In this document: positions 46,720-55,412 of the stretch, piece after piece
Position numbering within the stretch: the first letter of the stretch is position 1
How the letters are laid out: each line of letters starts with the position of its first letter
Assembly (NCBI GenBank): GCA_963800325.1
Contig: CAWDAQ010000005.1
Location: 558,001-622,000, forward strand
From: CAWDAQ01 sp963800325
Lineage (GTDB): Bacteria; Actinomycetota; Actinomycetes; Actinomycetales; Dermatophilaceae
Length of the DNA: 64,000 nucleotides
Direction: 5' to 3'
Notes under the pieces: model-generated
Databases searched by the model: none
What the model was told of the DNA's origin: nothing
Seen by the model: only the letters and a program-made list of their open reading frames with translations
Made by a program: the position numbers and the translations under genes

Positions 46720-47835
46720 TCAGCCCGGGCGGTGGGCCGGGTTGCGGGGGTTGTCGTAGCGGGGCAGCCACCGGGTGAGCCACAGGGCGAGCAGGAGGGT
46801 GAGCACCACCCCGACCGCGGCCGCCCGCCAGTCGACGAACACGAAGCTCACCGATCCCATCGCCGCGACCCCCGCCCAGAGCCAGAGAAGGAGCACGGCG
46901 CGGCGATGGCCGTGGCCGATCCGAAGCATCCGGTGGTGCAGGTGCTGGGCGTCGGGGTGCCAGGGCCGCTGGCCGCGCCGGGTCCTGCGGATGATCGCGA
47001 GGACGACGTCGAGCAGCGGGAGCAGGATGATCGCCGCCGGCACGACGAGCGGCATCAGCAGCGCGACCACGGTGTTGCGGCTGACCTGCGAGGGCGCGAC
47101 CGTGCCCGTGGTGGAGATCATCGCCGCGGCGAGGAGCAGCCCGAGCAGCAGGGCGCCGCTGTCGCCCATGAACAGCCGCGCCGGGTAGAAGTTGTGCGGC
47201 AGGAACCCGAGGCAGCAGCCGACGAGCGCCGCGGAGATGAACGTCGCCGAGGAGAACACGTTCGGCGGGTCGTAGCTCTGCGAGATGAGGTAGCTGTACC
47301 CGAAGAAGGCGGCCGCGGCGATGCCGACGACGCCGGCGGCGAGCCCGTCGAGCCCGTCGATGAAGTTCACCGCGTTCGTCGAGACCACGACGATGAGGAT
47401 GGTCAGGACGACGAACACCGGTGCCGGCAGGACGGTGACGACCCCGAGCGGGAGCGAGAAGAACTGCACCCCGTAGAAGGCCATGATGCCGGCCGCGACC
47501 ATCTGCCCGGCGAGCTTGGTGAGCGGGTCGAGCTCGCGGACGTCGTCGATGGCCCCGACGAGGCAGACGAGCGCGGCGCCGAGGAGGACCCCGACCAGCT
47601 CGTCACCCGCGTCGAACACCTGCCCGAGCCGGGGCAGGGCGTGGGCCACGAGGGTCGCGGCGGCGAAGCCGACGAAGATCGCCACGCCGCCGAGCCGCGG
47701 GATCGGCACCGAGTGCACGTCCCGGTCCCGCACCGGCGTGAACGCCCCGGTGCGCACCGCGAGGGTGCGCATCCCCGGGACCGCGACGTACGTCGTCGCC
47801 ATCGCGACGAGGAGGACGAAGACGTACTCGCGCAC
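46720..47835 (-). CDS. wecA: Undecaprenyl-phosphate GlcNAc-1-phosphate transferase (WecA/TagO family)
   Basis: 371 aa polytopic enzyme with about 11 membrane segments that starts a cell-wall polymer on the lipid carrier. Signatures: LVGAIDDVRELDPLTK, the catalytic loop NAVNFIDGLDGLAAG and the GDSGALLLG metal site. HLHHRMLRIGH near the C-terminus distinguishes WecA from MraY. GTG start. Located upstream of atpI as Rv1302 is in M. tuberculosis. Confidence 0.93.
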   Translation of the reverse strand: MREYVFVLLVAMATTYVAVPGMRTLAVRTGAFTPVRDRDVHSVPIPRLGGVAIFVGFAAATLVAHALPRLGQVFDAGDELVGVLLGAALVCLVGAIDDVRELDPLTKLAGQMVAAGIMAFYGVQFFSLPLGVVTVLPAPVFVVLTILIVVVSTNAVNFIDGLDGLAAGVVGIAAAAFFGYSYLISQSYDPPNVFSSATFISAALVGCCLGFLPHNFYPARLFMGDSGALLLGLLLAAAMISTTGTVAPSQVSRNTVVALLMPLVVPAAIILLPLLDVVLAIIRRTRRGQRPWHPDAQHLHHRMLRIGHGHRRAVLLLWLWAGVAAMGSVSFVFVDWRAAAVGVVLTLLLALWLTRWLPRYDNPRNPAHRPG

Positions 47836-47859
47836 GGGATGCGGCCGTCCGGGGCCGGG

Positions 47860-49137
47860 TCAGCGGGGGTAGGCGGGGAAGCGGTCGACGAGCTCGGTGA
47901 CCCCGGCGCGGACCTCCGCGGAGACCGGGTGGTCGGGGTCGGCGTCGCCGCGGGTCACCGCGGTGTGGATGAGCTCGGCGACCCGCGTCATCTCCGCGGT
48001 CCCCATGCCCTGGGTCGTCACGCACGGGGTGCCCACCCGGATGCCCGAGGCGATGTTGGGCTTCTGCGGGTCGAACGGGATCGCGTTCTTGTTGAGCACG
48101 ATCCCGGCCGCGTCGGCCCGGGCCTCCGCGTCCGCCCCGGTGACCCCGACGCCCTGGAGGTCGTGCAGGGACAGGTGGGTGTCGGTGCCCCCGGTCGTGG
48201 GCCGGATCCCGCGCTCGCCGAGCGCGCCGGCGAGCTGCTTGGCGTTCTCGACGACCCGGCGGGCGTAGTCGGCGTACTCCGGCGTCGCGCACTCCTTGAA
48301 GTTCACGGCCTTGGCCGCGATCGTGTGCATCTGCGGGCCGCCCTGCATCATCGGGAACACGGCCTTGTCGAGGGCCCTGGCATGCTCCTCGGTGCAGACG
48401 AGCGCGCCCGATCGCGGGCCGCGGAGCACCTTGTGCGTGGTGAAGGTGACGACGTCGGCGTGGGGCACCGGGGACGGGATCGCCTTGCCGGCGACGAGCC
48501 CGATGAAGTGCGCCGCGTCGACCCAGAAGATCGCGCCGACCTCGTCGGCGACCCGGCGGAAGAACTCGAAGTCGATCGCGCGCGGGATCGCCGACCCGCC
48601 GGCGAGGATCACCTTGGGCCGGTGCTCCTTGGCGAGCCGCTCGACCTCGGCGTGGTCGATGTGCTCGGTCTCGGGGTCGACCCCGTAGTGGACCGCGTTG
48701 AACCACTTGCCGGAGAAGGAGACCTTGGTGCCGTGGGTGAGGTGGCCGCCGTGGGGCAGGCTCATCGCGAGGATCGTGTCCCCCGGCTGCATGAACGCGC
48801 CGTAGACCGCCTGGTTGGCGCTCGCCCCGGAGTGCGGCTGCACGTTGGCGTGCTCGGCCCCGAACAGCGCCTTGCACCGCTCGATGGCGATCGTCTCGGC
48901 CTTGTCGACCTCGGAGCACCCGCCGTAGTACCGCCGGCCGGGATAGCCCTCGGCGTACTTGTTCGACAGCGTCGACCCGAGGGCGGTGAGCACCTCCGGG
49001 GAGGACATGTTCTCGCTCGCGATGAGCTGCAGGCCCCCGCGGATCCGGGCGAGCTCGGAGACGAGCACGCCGGCGATGTCGGGGTCGAACGCCTCGAGCG
49101 CGCCGAAGTCCGAGCCGTAGAAGGTGTCACTGCCCAT
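47860..49137 (-). CDS. glyA: Serine hydroxymethyltransferase
   Basis: 425 aa PLP enzyme that turns serine into glycine and methylene-tetrahydrofolate. PLP-binding Lys lies in VTFTTHKVLRGPR; QPHSGASANQAVY and VDAAHFIGL are also diagnostic. ATG with AGGAG upstream inside the sua5 gene; overlap with sua5 is 11 bases. Its location between sua5 and wecA differs from M. tuberculosis. Confidence 0.97.
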   Translation of the reverse strand: MGSDTFYGSDFGALEAFDPDIAGVLVSELARIRGGLQLIASENMSSPEVLTALGSTLSNKYAEGYPGRRYYGGCSEVDKAETIAIERCKALFGAEHANVQPHSGASANQAVYGAFMQPGDTILAMSLPHGGHLTHGTKVSFSGKWFNAVHYGVDPETEHIDHAEVERLAKEHRPKVILAGGSAIPRAIDFEFFRRVADEVGAIFWVDAAHFIGLVAGKAIPSPVPHADVVTFTTHKVLRGPRSGALVCTEEHARALDKAVFPMMQGGPQMHTIAAKAVNFKECATPEYADYARRVVENAKQLAGALGERGIRPTTGGTDTHLSLHDLQGVGVTGADAEARADAAGIVLNKNAIPFDPQKPNIASGIRVGTPCVTTQGMGTAEMTRVAELIHTAVTRGDADPDHPVSAEVRAGVTELVDRFPAYPR

Positions 49138-49993
49138 GGTGCTCCTGCTCCTCGTGCGGGGCGCCTGCCCCGCTCTCCTCGGCGGGGGTCCGGCCCGCCA
49201 ACTCTAGGCGGTCCTCGTGGGCGGGCTCGCCGTCCGCCGCCCCGCCGGTTCCCTCCCTCTCCTCGCCCGAGACGTCACGGGGCTCGTCACCGGGCTCGTC
49301 GACGGGCTCGTCAGCGGAGGCACCGGGTCCCTCCCCCGCCCGGTCCCGCGGGAGCGAGGCGGCGGTGACGCGCTCGACGTCCTCGGCCGAGATCGTCCCC
49401 TCGCGGAGCACGACCGGCACCTCGCCGGTGCAGTCGACGATGGTGCTCGGCTGCTGCGAGCTCCGGGGCCCGCCGTCGACGTAGAGGTCGACCGCGTCCC
49501 CGAGCTGGGTGGCGGCCTCGAGGACGGTCGTCGCCGCTGGCTGCCCGGTCCGGTTCGCGCTCGTCACGGCCATCGGGCCGGCCTGGGCGAGCACGGCGAG
49601 GGCGACCTCGTCGTCCGGCATGCGCAGCGCGACCGTCCCCTCGGTCTCGCCGAGGTCCCAGTGCAGCGAGGACTGCGCCGTGACGACGAGTGTCAGCGGT
49701 CCGGGCCAGTACTGCGCGATGAGCGGCCGTACGTAGGGCTGCAGCCCGGTCGCGAGCCCGTCGACGGTCCGGGCGTCGGGGACGAGGACCGGCGGCGGCA
49801 TCTCCCGGCCGCGCCCCTTGGCCGCGAGGACCCGCGCGACGGCCGCCGCGGAGAAGGCGTCGCAGCCGATGCCGTACACGGTGTCGGTCGGCAGGACGAC
49901 GACGTCGCCCGCGCGGACGGAGAGGACGGCCCGGTCCACGGCACGGTCGCGGCCGTCTGCGGTGGCGTCGACGACCGGGCTCATGGCCTCCAT
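49127..49993 (-). CDS. L-threonylcarbamoyladenylate synthase (Sua5/YrdC/YwlC)
   Basis: 288 aa. It makes the intermediate for t6A37 of ANN-decoding tRNAs. The YrdC core is about 20-200 with VLPTDTVYGIGCDA, WPGPLTLVV, VALRMPDDE and TSANRTGQPA. Beyond it is an acidic, probably disordered tail of about 80 residues (about 210-288). No full C-terminal Sua5 domain follows, so it is nearer TsaC with a tail. ATG 49993 is used; ATG 49984 is possible. Confidence 0.9.
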   Translation of the reverse strand: MEAMSPVVDATADGRDRAVDRAVLSVRAGDVVVLPTDTVYGIGCDAFSAAAVARVLAAKGRGREMPPPVLVPDARTVDGLATGLQPYVRPLIAQYWPGPLTLVVTAQSSLHWDLGETEGTVALRMPDDEVALAVLAQAGPMAVTSANRTGQPAATTVLEAATQLGDAVDLYVDGGPRSSQQPSTIVDCTGEVPVVLREGTISAEDVERVTAASLPRDRAGEGPGASADEPVDEPGDEPRDVSGEEREGTGGAADGEPAHEDRLELAGRTPAEESGAGAPHEEQEHHGQ

Positions 49994-49994
49994 G

Positions 49995-50894
49995 CTAGGG
50001 GCGGCGCGGCGCCCCGGAGCCGCGGGTGGGCGGTCGGCGTCGCCGGGCCGTCGTCGCCCGGGGCCGTCCGGCGAGGTCGGGGTGGTCCTCGACCCGGTCC
50101 CACTCCCCCGTCTGGGCCAGGGCCGCAGGGAGGCTCTCGCCCTGGGTGTCGGCGTGCTCGAGGACGAGGGCGCCGCCGGGGCGGAGCAGGTCGCACGCCC
50201 GGGCCGCGACGAGCCGCGGGATCGCGAGCCCGTCCGCGCTGCCGCCGTAGAGCGCCTCCCCGGGGTCGTGGTCGCGCACCTCGGCCTCGAGCGGCTCCAG
50301 CCCCGCCGGGATGTACGGCGGGTTCGCGACGACGACGTCGACCTCGCCCTCGAGGTCGGGGAAGGCGGTCATCGCGTCGCCGAGGACGAGGTCGACCTCG
50401 AGGGCGGTGACCTCGACGTTGCGCGCCGCCCAGCCGTGGGCGAGCGGCGACAGCTCGATGGCGTGCACCTCGGCGGCGGGCACCTCGTCCTTGACGCTGA
50501 GCGCGATCGCACCCGAGCCGGTGCACAGGTCGACGACGACCGGGGGGCGCCGGTCCGGGCGGCGCACGGCCCGCGCGAGCTCGATCGCGAGGCCGGCGAC
50601 GACCTCGGTCTCGGGCCGGGGCAGGAAGACGCCGGGCCCGACCTCGAGCTCGACCCCCCGGAACCAGGTCCGCCCGGTCAGGTGCTGAAGCGGCACCCGG
50701 TCGCAGCGCTGTCCGACGAGGTCGTCGTACCCGCCGGGGCTCTCGTGGCCGAGCACCATCCGGGCGCGGACCTCGCCCGGCCCGACGCCGAGGAGGTGGG
50801 CCGCGAGCGCGACGGCGTCGGCGTCGGGGGAGCCGACCCCGGCGGCGGCCAGCCGCGCGGTCGCCCCGCGGACTGCGGCGGCGAGGTCGGTCAC
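49995..50894 (-). CDS. prmC: Release-factor glutamine methyltransferase
   Basis: 299 aa. It methylates the GGQ glutamine of release factors 1 and 2. An N-terminal helical domain (about 1-80) is followed by a SAM-dependent methyltransferase with VVDLCTGSGAIALS and the catalytic NPPYIP. GTG overlaps the prfA stop (GTGA), so enzyme and substrate gene are coupled. One base separates it from sua5. Confidence 0.95.
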   Translation of the reverse strand: MTDLAAAVRGATARLAAAGVGSPDADAVALAAHLLGVGPGEVRARMVLGHESPGGYDDLVGQRCDRVPLQHLTGRTWFRGVELEVGPGVFLPRPETEVVAGLAIELARAVRRPDRRPPVVVDLCTGSGAIALSVKDEVPAAEVHAIELSPLAHGWAARNVEVTALEVDLVLGDAMTAFPDLEGEVDVVVANPPYIPAGLEPLEAEVRDHDPGEALYGGSADGLAIPRLVAARACDLLRPGGALVLEHADTQGESLPAALAQTGEWDRVEDHPDLAGRPRATTARRRRPPTRGSGAPRRP

Positions 50895-51970
50895 GGCGCC
50901 TCGGCCACCTCGGCGAGGCGGGCGGCCTCGTCGGCGTCGACCGCCGACTGGACCACCGGCTCGAGGGCGCCGTCGAGGACGGCGTCGAGGTTGTGGGCCT
51001 TGAAGCCGGTGCGGTGGTCGCTGATGCGGTTCTCCGGGAAGTTGTAGGTGCGGATCCGCTCCGACCGGTCGACGGTGCGCACCTGTGAGCGCCGGGCTGC
51101 CGAGGCCTCGGCGTCGGCGGCGTCCTGGGCCATCTGGTGCAGGCGGGCGCGGAGCACCCGCATGGCGCTCTCCCGGTTCTGCAGCTGCGACTTCTCGTTC
51201 TGGCACGAGACGACGACCCCGGTCGGCACGTGGGTGACGCGGACCGCGGAGTCGGTGGTGTTGACGCTCTGCCCCCCGGGACCCGAGCTGCGGTAGACGT
51301 CGACGCGCAGGTCGGCCGGGTCGATGTCGACCTCGACCGGGTCGGCCTCGGGCATCACCCAGACCCCCGCCGCACTCGTGTGGATCCTGCCCTGGCTCTC
51401 GGTCACGGGGACGCGCTGGACGCGGTGCACACCGCCCTCGTACTTCAGCCGGGCCCAGGGGGCCTGGCCGGGCTCGGCCGTCCCGCGGGCCTTGACCGCC
51501 ACCCGGACGTCCCGGTAGCCGCCGAGGTCGGACCCCGTGGAGTCGAGCACCTCGGTGCGCCAGCCGCGGTGCTCGGCGTAGCGCAGGTACATCCGCAGCA
51601 GGTCGCCGGCGAAGAGCGCGGACTCCTCACCCCCCTCCCCGGCCTTGACCTCGAGGATGACGTCCCGGTCGTCGTCGGGGTCCCGCGGCAGCAGCAGGGT
51701 CCGCAGGCGCTCACGGGCGGCGTCGGCCGAGGCCTCGAGGGCGGGCAGCTCCTCGGCGAAGGCGGGATCCTCCTCCGCGAGCTCCCGGGCCGCGCCGAGG
51801 TCGTCCTCCGCCTGCCGGTGGGCCCGGTAGGCGGCGACGACGGGACCGAGCTCGGCGTAGCGCTGGTTCACCCGGCGCAACCGGTCGGGGTCGGCGAGCA
51901 CCTCGGGGGCGCCGAGCCGCCGTTCGAGGTCGGCGTGCTCGGCGACGAGCGCCTCAGCTGACTCGAGCAC
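50891..51970 (-). CDS. prfA: Peptide chain release factor 1
   Basis: 359 aa. It recognises UAA and UAG. The hydrolysis motif GPGGQSVNTTDSAVRVTHVP and the long N-terminal coiled coil (about 1-105) are clear. GTG start with GAGGAC upstream. Its GGQ is the target of PrmC next door. Confidence 0.97.
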   Translation of the reverse strand: MLESAEALVAEHADLERRLGAPEVLADPDRLRRVNQRYAELGPVVAAYRAHRQAEDDLGAARELAEEDPAFAEELPALEASADAARERLRTLLLPRDPDDDRDVILEVKAGEGGEESALFAGDLLRMYLRYAEHRGWRTEVLDSTGSDLGGYRDVRVAVKARGTAEPGQAPWARLKYEGGVHRVQRVPVTESQGRIHTSAAGVWVMPEADPVEVDIDPADLRVDVYRSSGPGGQSVNTTDSAVRVTHVPTGVVVSCQNEKSQLQNRESAMRVLRARLHQMAQDAADAEASAARRSQVRTVDRSERIRTYNFPENRISDHRTGFKAHNLDAVLDGALEPVVQSAVDADEAARLAEVAEAP

Positions 51971-52088
51971 GCGTCCTCACCTCATCTCCCCCCGCCCCGT
52001 CTGCCCGGCAGGCGTGACGGGCTCGACCTGCTCGACGTGCGAGTGCGCCGGTCACGACCCCTGGGGTCGCACCGGCGCACCCGGGCCG

Positions 52089-52304
52089 CTACTTGGCGGT
52101 CTTCTTGCCGTAGCGGGCCTCGAAGCGGGCCACCCGGCCACCGGTGTCGAGGATCTTCTGCTTGCCCGTGTAGAACGGGTGGCAGTTGCTGCACACGTCG
52201 GCGTGGATGTGGCCGTTGCCGGCGGTGCTGCGGGTCGTGAACGAGTTGCCGCAGGTGCAGGTCACCTGGGTCTCGACGTACTCGGGGTGGATGTCCTTCT
52301 TCAC
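52089..52304 (-). CDS. rpmE: 50S ribosomal protein L31 (zinc-binding form)
   Basis: 71 aa. It keeps the four zinc-ligand cysteines (CTCGNSF and CSNCHPFYTG), so this is the C+ form, which is regulated by zinc status in other bacteria through paralogues. GTG with GAGGAG upstream. No Zur site was recognised. Confidence 0.96.
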   Translation of the reverse strand: MKKDIHPEYVETQVTCTCGNSFTTRSTAGNGHIHADVCSNCHPFYTGKQKILDTGGRVARFEARYGKKTAK

Positions 52305-52470
52305 CGTGTCTCCTCGGGTCTGTGCGGTCCGGGTCGGCGAGCGGGAGCGGACGCTCCCGGGCGGCGGGTGCCGCCTGCCGTGAACCGGGCCAACCATGAA
52401 GTGTGCCAGAGAGGGCACGGTGGCCATAACCGGCCGGGGCGCTCCCCTGTTCCCGTGGCCGCGCCGGCCC

Positions 52471-52476
52471 TAGCGT
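52471..52476 (+). promoter_or_regulatory. -10-like TAGCGT for leaderless LLM oxidoreductase gene
   Basis: TAGCGT ends six bases before GTG 52483, the third occurrence of this exact arrangement in the window. Confidence 0.5.
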
Positions 52477-52482
52477 GTCGGT

Positions 52483-53334
52483 GTGCACGTCGGTGTGGTG
52501 GTCCCGTGGGCCGACGCCCGGGAGTTCGCCGAGCTCGCGACCCTGGCCGAGGAGCACGGCTGGGACGCGGTCTTCACGTGGGAGACCCTGTTCGGGGTCG
52601 ACGCGTGGGTGACGCTCGGGGCGGCGTCCATGGTCACCTCGCGCATCCGGCTCGGGACCATGCTCACCCCGGTCTCCCGGGTGCGTCCGTGGGACCTCGC
52701 CTCACGGGTCGGGACCGTGGACCGGCTCAGCGGCGGGCGGGTCGTCCTCGGCGCCGGGCTCGGCGCGGTGCACGAGGGCTGGACCGCCTTCGAGCCCGAC
52801 GAGGGACGCGCGGTCCGCGCGCGCAAGCTCGACGAGTCGCTCGCGGTGTACGCCGGGCTGCTCGCCGGGCAGCCGTTCACGTTCGAGGGCGAGCACTACT
52901 CGGCCCGGCCGACGGCGTTCGCCCTTCCCGAGCCGCCGGTGCAGCGCCCGCACCCCCCGGTGTGGGTCGTCGGGGCCGCCGTGCCGGGGCGCCGTCGCCA
53001 GCGCTCGCTCGAGCGGGCCGCCCGGTGGCAGGGCGTCATCCCCGCCGTCGTCGGGGGCGGGGACGCCGGCGACGTCACCCCGGAGGTCGTCGCCGAGGTG
53101 GCCGGGGGCGTGGCGGCGATCCGGGAGGAGTCGGGGCTCGGCGACGACCTCGGAGCGGCCTACGACGTCGTCGTCGAGGGCGACACCCACCGCGCGGACC
53201 GGCCGGTCGACCTCGCCGCGCTCGCGCAGGCGGGTGCGACGTGGTTCGTCGAGAGCTGGTGGGACCTCCCGCCCGGCCCCGAGGGCCTGGCCGAGCTCCG
53301 CCGGCGGGTCGGGGCGGGACCGCCCGCGCCCTGA
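52483..53334 (+). CDS. LLM-class flavin-dependent oxidoreductase
   Basis: 283 aa luciferase-like monooxygenase fold. WDAVFTWETLFG, SRIRLGTMLTPVSRVRPWDLA and LDRLSGGRVVLGAGLGA-type strands match the F420/FMN-dependent family. The cofactor and substrate cannot be assigned; F420 use is common in this group. GTG start in a leaderless context. It is the only plus-strand gene in the rho-rpmE interval and is convergent with the sensor kinase. Confidence 0.88.
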   Translation: MHVGVVVPWADAREFAELATLAEEHGWDAVFTWETLFGVDAWVTLGAASMVTSRIRLGTMLTPVSRVRPWDLASRVGTVDRLSGGRVVLGAGLGAVHEGWTAFEPDEGRAVRARKLDESLAVYAGLLAGQPFTFEGEHYSARPTAFALPEPPVQRPHPPVWVVGAAVPGRRRQRSLERAARWQGVIPAVVGGGDAGDVTPEVVAEVAGGVAAIREESGLGDDLGAAYDVVVEGDTHRADRPVDLAALAQAGATWFVESWWDLPPGPEGLAELRRRVGAGPPAP

Positions 53335-53335
53335 G

Positions 53336-53350
53336 GCGGGCCGGGCCCGC
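53336..53350. terminator. Short hairpin between convergent LLM and kinase genes
   Basis: GCGGGC and GCCCGC pair over a three-base loop, two bases after the LLM gene stop and 14 bases from the kinase stop. Confidence 0.4.
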
Positions 53351-53363
53351 TCGGCCGGTGTCC

Positions 53364-55412
53364 TCAGTCGTGGCGCGGGAGGCGGAGGATGACCGTGGTC
53401 CCCGAGCCCTCGACCGAGTCGTACTCGACCCGACCGCCGTGTCCCTCGACGATGCTCTGCACGATGGTCAGCCCGAGACCGCTGCCGGGCACCTGCCGCG
53501 CGGTGGCGTTGCTCGCCCGGAAGAAGCGCTCCGAGAGCCGTGGCAGGTCCCCCGCCGGCACGCCGATGCCGGTGTCGACGACGGTGATGACGACGTCGCC
53601 GGACTCCCCGGCCCGAGCCGCGACGTGCACCCGCCCGCCGGCCGGGGTGAACTTGACCGCGTTCGAACCGACGTTGAGCAGCGCCCGCTCGAGGTGGGCG
53701 CGGTCGACGTGCACCGCGAGGTCCTCCGGGACGGGGTCGACGGCGAGCCTCACCCCCTTCTCCGTGGCCGTGGGCGTCAGCACCTCGGTGAGGTTGCCGA
53801 CGAGGTCGCCGACCGCCAGCCGCTCGCTCGAGGGGTGGAGCCCGGCCCCCTCGATCCGGTTGATCTCGAGCAGGTCCTCGATGAGCTCCCGCAGCCGGTC
53901 GGTGTTGCGGTGGATGATCCCGAGCGCCCCGGCCTGGGGCGCGGACAGTCGCCCGTAGTCCCCGTCCTCGAGCAGCTCGAGGTAGCCCGAGATCGACGTC
54001 AGCGGGGTCCGCAGCTCGTGGGAGACGGTCGCGACGAAGTCGGTCTTCTGCCGGTCGAGCTCGGTGAGCCGCTGGACCTGGAGCTCCTGCATCCGCAGCA
54101 GGCGCTGCTGGACGACGGCCTGGGCGACGTACCCGGCGCACTGCTGGACCGCCTGGGCCTCGTCCTCGCGCCACCGCCGCGGGCCGCCGGTCATCATCAC
54201 GCACATCAGGCCCAGGCCCTCGTCGCGCAGGCCGACCGGGGTGAAGAGCACCGAGGCCGCCCCCGTGGCCCGGTGGAACCGGCGGGCCCGCTCCTGCTCC
54301 TGGACGCGGGGGGCGAGGAAGTCGGTCTCGACGTAGGTGCGGCCCGAGCGCATGAGCTCCTCGCTCACCGTGACCGCCTCGGCCGCGAGCGTGGTCGGAA
54401 GCGGTGGCAGCGGCGGGAGGTGGCCGGCGTGCCACTGGTTCCGCTCGGCGATCGTGCCGTCCTCGGTGAGGGTGTAGAGCAGCGCCCGGTCGGCGCCGAG
54501 CCCCTGCCCGACGAGCTCGCAGACGACCCGCAGCGCCTCGTCGGCACCCCCGGGGGCGCGGGCGTGGTGGGCGACCTCGAGGGTGAGCTCCTGCATCGAG
54601 CGGGCGTGGGCGTGGTCCTCGAGCAAGACGGTGTTGGACCGCACGAGCTCGTTGAAGTCCCGGGCGAGGCCCCGCAGCTCCTCGGCCCCGGCGCCGGGGT
54701 CGGCGAACGCGGTCGTGTCCCCCCGCTGCTGGCGGCGCATCGCCGCGCGGAGCCGGGAGAGCGGGATGGTCACCGAGCGGCTCAGCAGCCGGCTGCCGAG
54801 GACGACGAGGACGAGCGCGAGCCCGGCGAGCGCGGCGGTCACGACGACCTGGGTGAGGAGCGAGCCGTGGACCGCGCTGCGCAGGTCGCTGCGCAGCGCG
54901 GTGAGGTCGGCGGCGAGGGCGTCCTGGCTGCGCTGGAACCGGAGCCAGGCCCGGTCGGCCCGCGCGAGCGCGCGGGTCCGGGCGCCGGCGGTGGCATCGG
55001 TGCCGGCGGTCGCCTCGTCGGCCGCGGTGAACCAGGCGGACGCCGCGCTCTCCTCCCGGTCGGCGAGGGCCAGGGCCGGCTCGCGGTCGCTGTCCTCGAT
55101 CTCGGGCCGGCCGAGCGCGGACCGCAGGTCGGCGAGGTCGGACTCGACGTCGGGGCGGAGGGCGCGGTGGTCCCCGGCCGCGCCGGCGAGCGACGAGGCG
55201 AGGTCGGCGCGCGCGCGGGCCATGTCGGTCAGGGCCGCGTCGTTGGCCTCGACCGCCGGTCCGACGGCGCGCGCGAGGGAGTTCAGCCCGTAGCTCTGCG
55301 AGAGCAGGGTGAGCGTGCTCGTCGCGGCGACGACGGGGATGAAGGCGAGGACGACGACGAACAGCAGGCGCAGCTGTCGCTCGAGCGGGAGCCGGACCAG
55401 GCGGGTGCTCAT
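53364..55412 (-). CDS. Transmembrane sensor histidine kinase with GAF domain
   Basis: 682 aa. Two membrane helices (about 14-36 and 186-208) bound an extracytoplasmic sensor of about 150 residues that is helical and Ala-rich. Then HAMP (about 208-262), GAF-like (about 275-440), HisKA with phospho-acceptor H465 in ATVSHELRTPLTS, and HATPase with the N-box (NAVKF), DTGIGVP and GSGLGLTIV. Its start overlaps the glycosyltransferase stop (ATGA), the fourth gene in the series REC-HEAT-GT2-kinase. It is unusual for the kinase to be last and for the operon to include a glycan synthase. Confidence 0.92.
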   Translation of the reverse strand: MSTRLVRLPLERQLRLLFVVVLAFIPVVAATSTLTLLSQSYGLNSLARAVGPAVEANDAALTDMARARADLASSLAGAAGDHRALRPDVESDLADLRSALGRPEIEDSDREPALALADREESAASAWFTAADEATAGTDATAGARTRALARADRAWLRFQRSQDALAADLTALRSDLRSAVHGSLLTQVVVTAALAGLALVLVVLGSRLLSRSVTIPLSRLRAAMRRQQRGDTTAFADPGAGAEELRGLARDFNELVRSNTVLLEDHAHARSMQELTLEVAHHARAPGGADEALRVVCELVGQGLGADRALLYTLTEDGTIAERNQWHAGHLPPLPPLPTTLAAEAVTVSEELMRSGRTYVETDFLAPRVQEQERARRFHRATGAASVLFTPVGLRDEGLGLMCVMMTGGPRRWREDEAQAVQQCAGYVAQAVVQQRLLRMQELQVQRLTELDRQKTDFVATVSHELRTPLTSISGYLELLEDGDYGRLSAPQAGALGIIHRNTDRLRELIEDLLEINRIEGAGLHPSSERLAVGDLVGNLTEVLTPTATEKGVRLAVDPVPEDLAVHVDRAHLERALLNVGSNAVKFTPAGGRVHVAARAGESGDVVITVVDTGIGVPAGDLPRLSERFFRASNATARQVPGSGLGLTIVQSIVEGHGGRVEYDSVEGSGTTVILRLPRHD

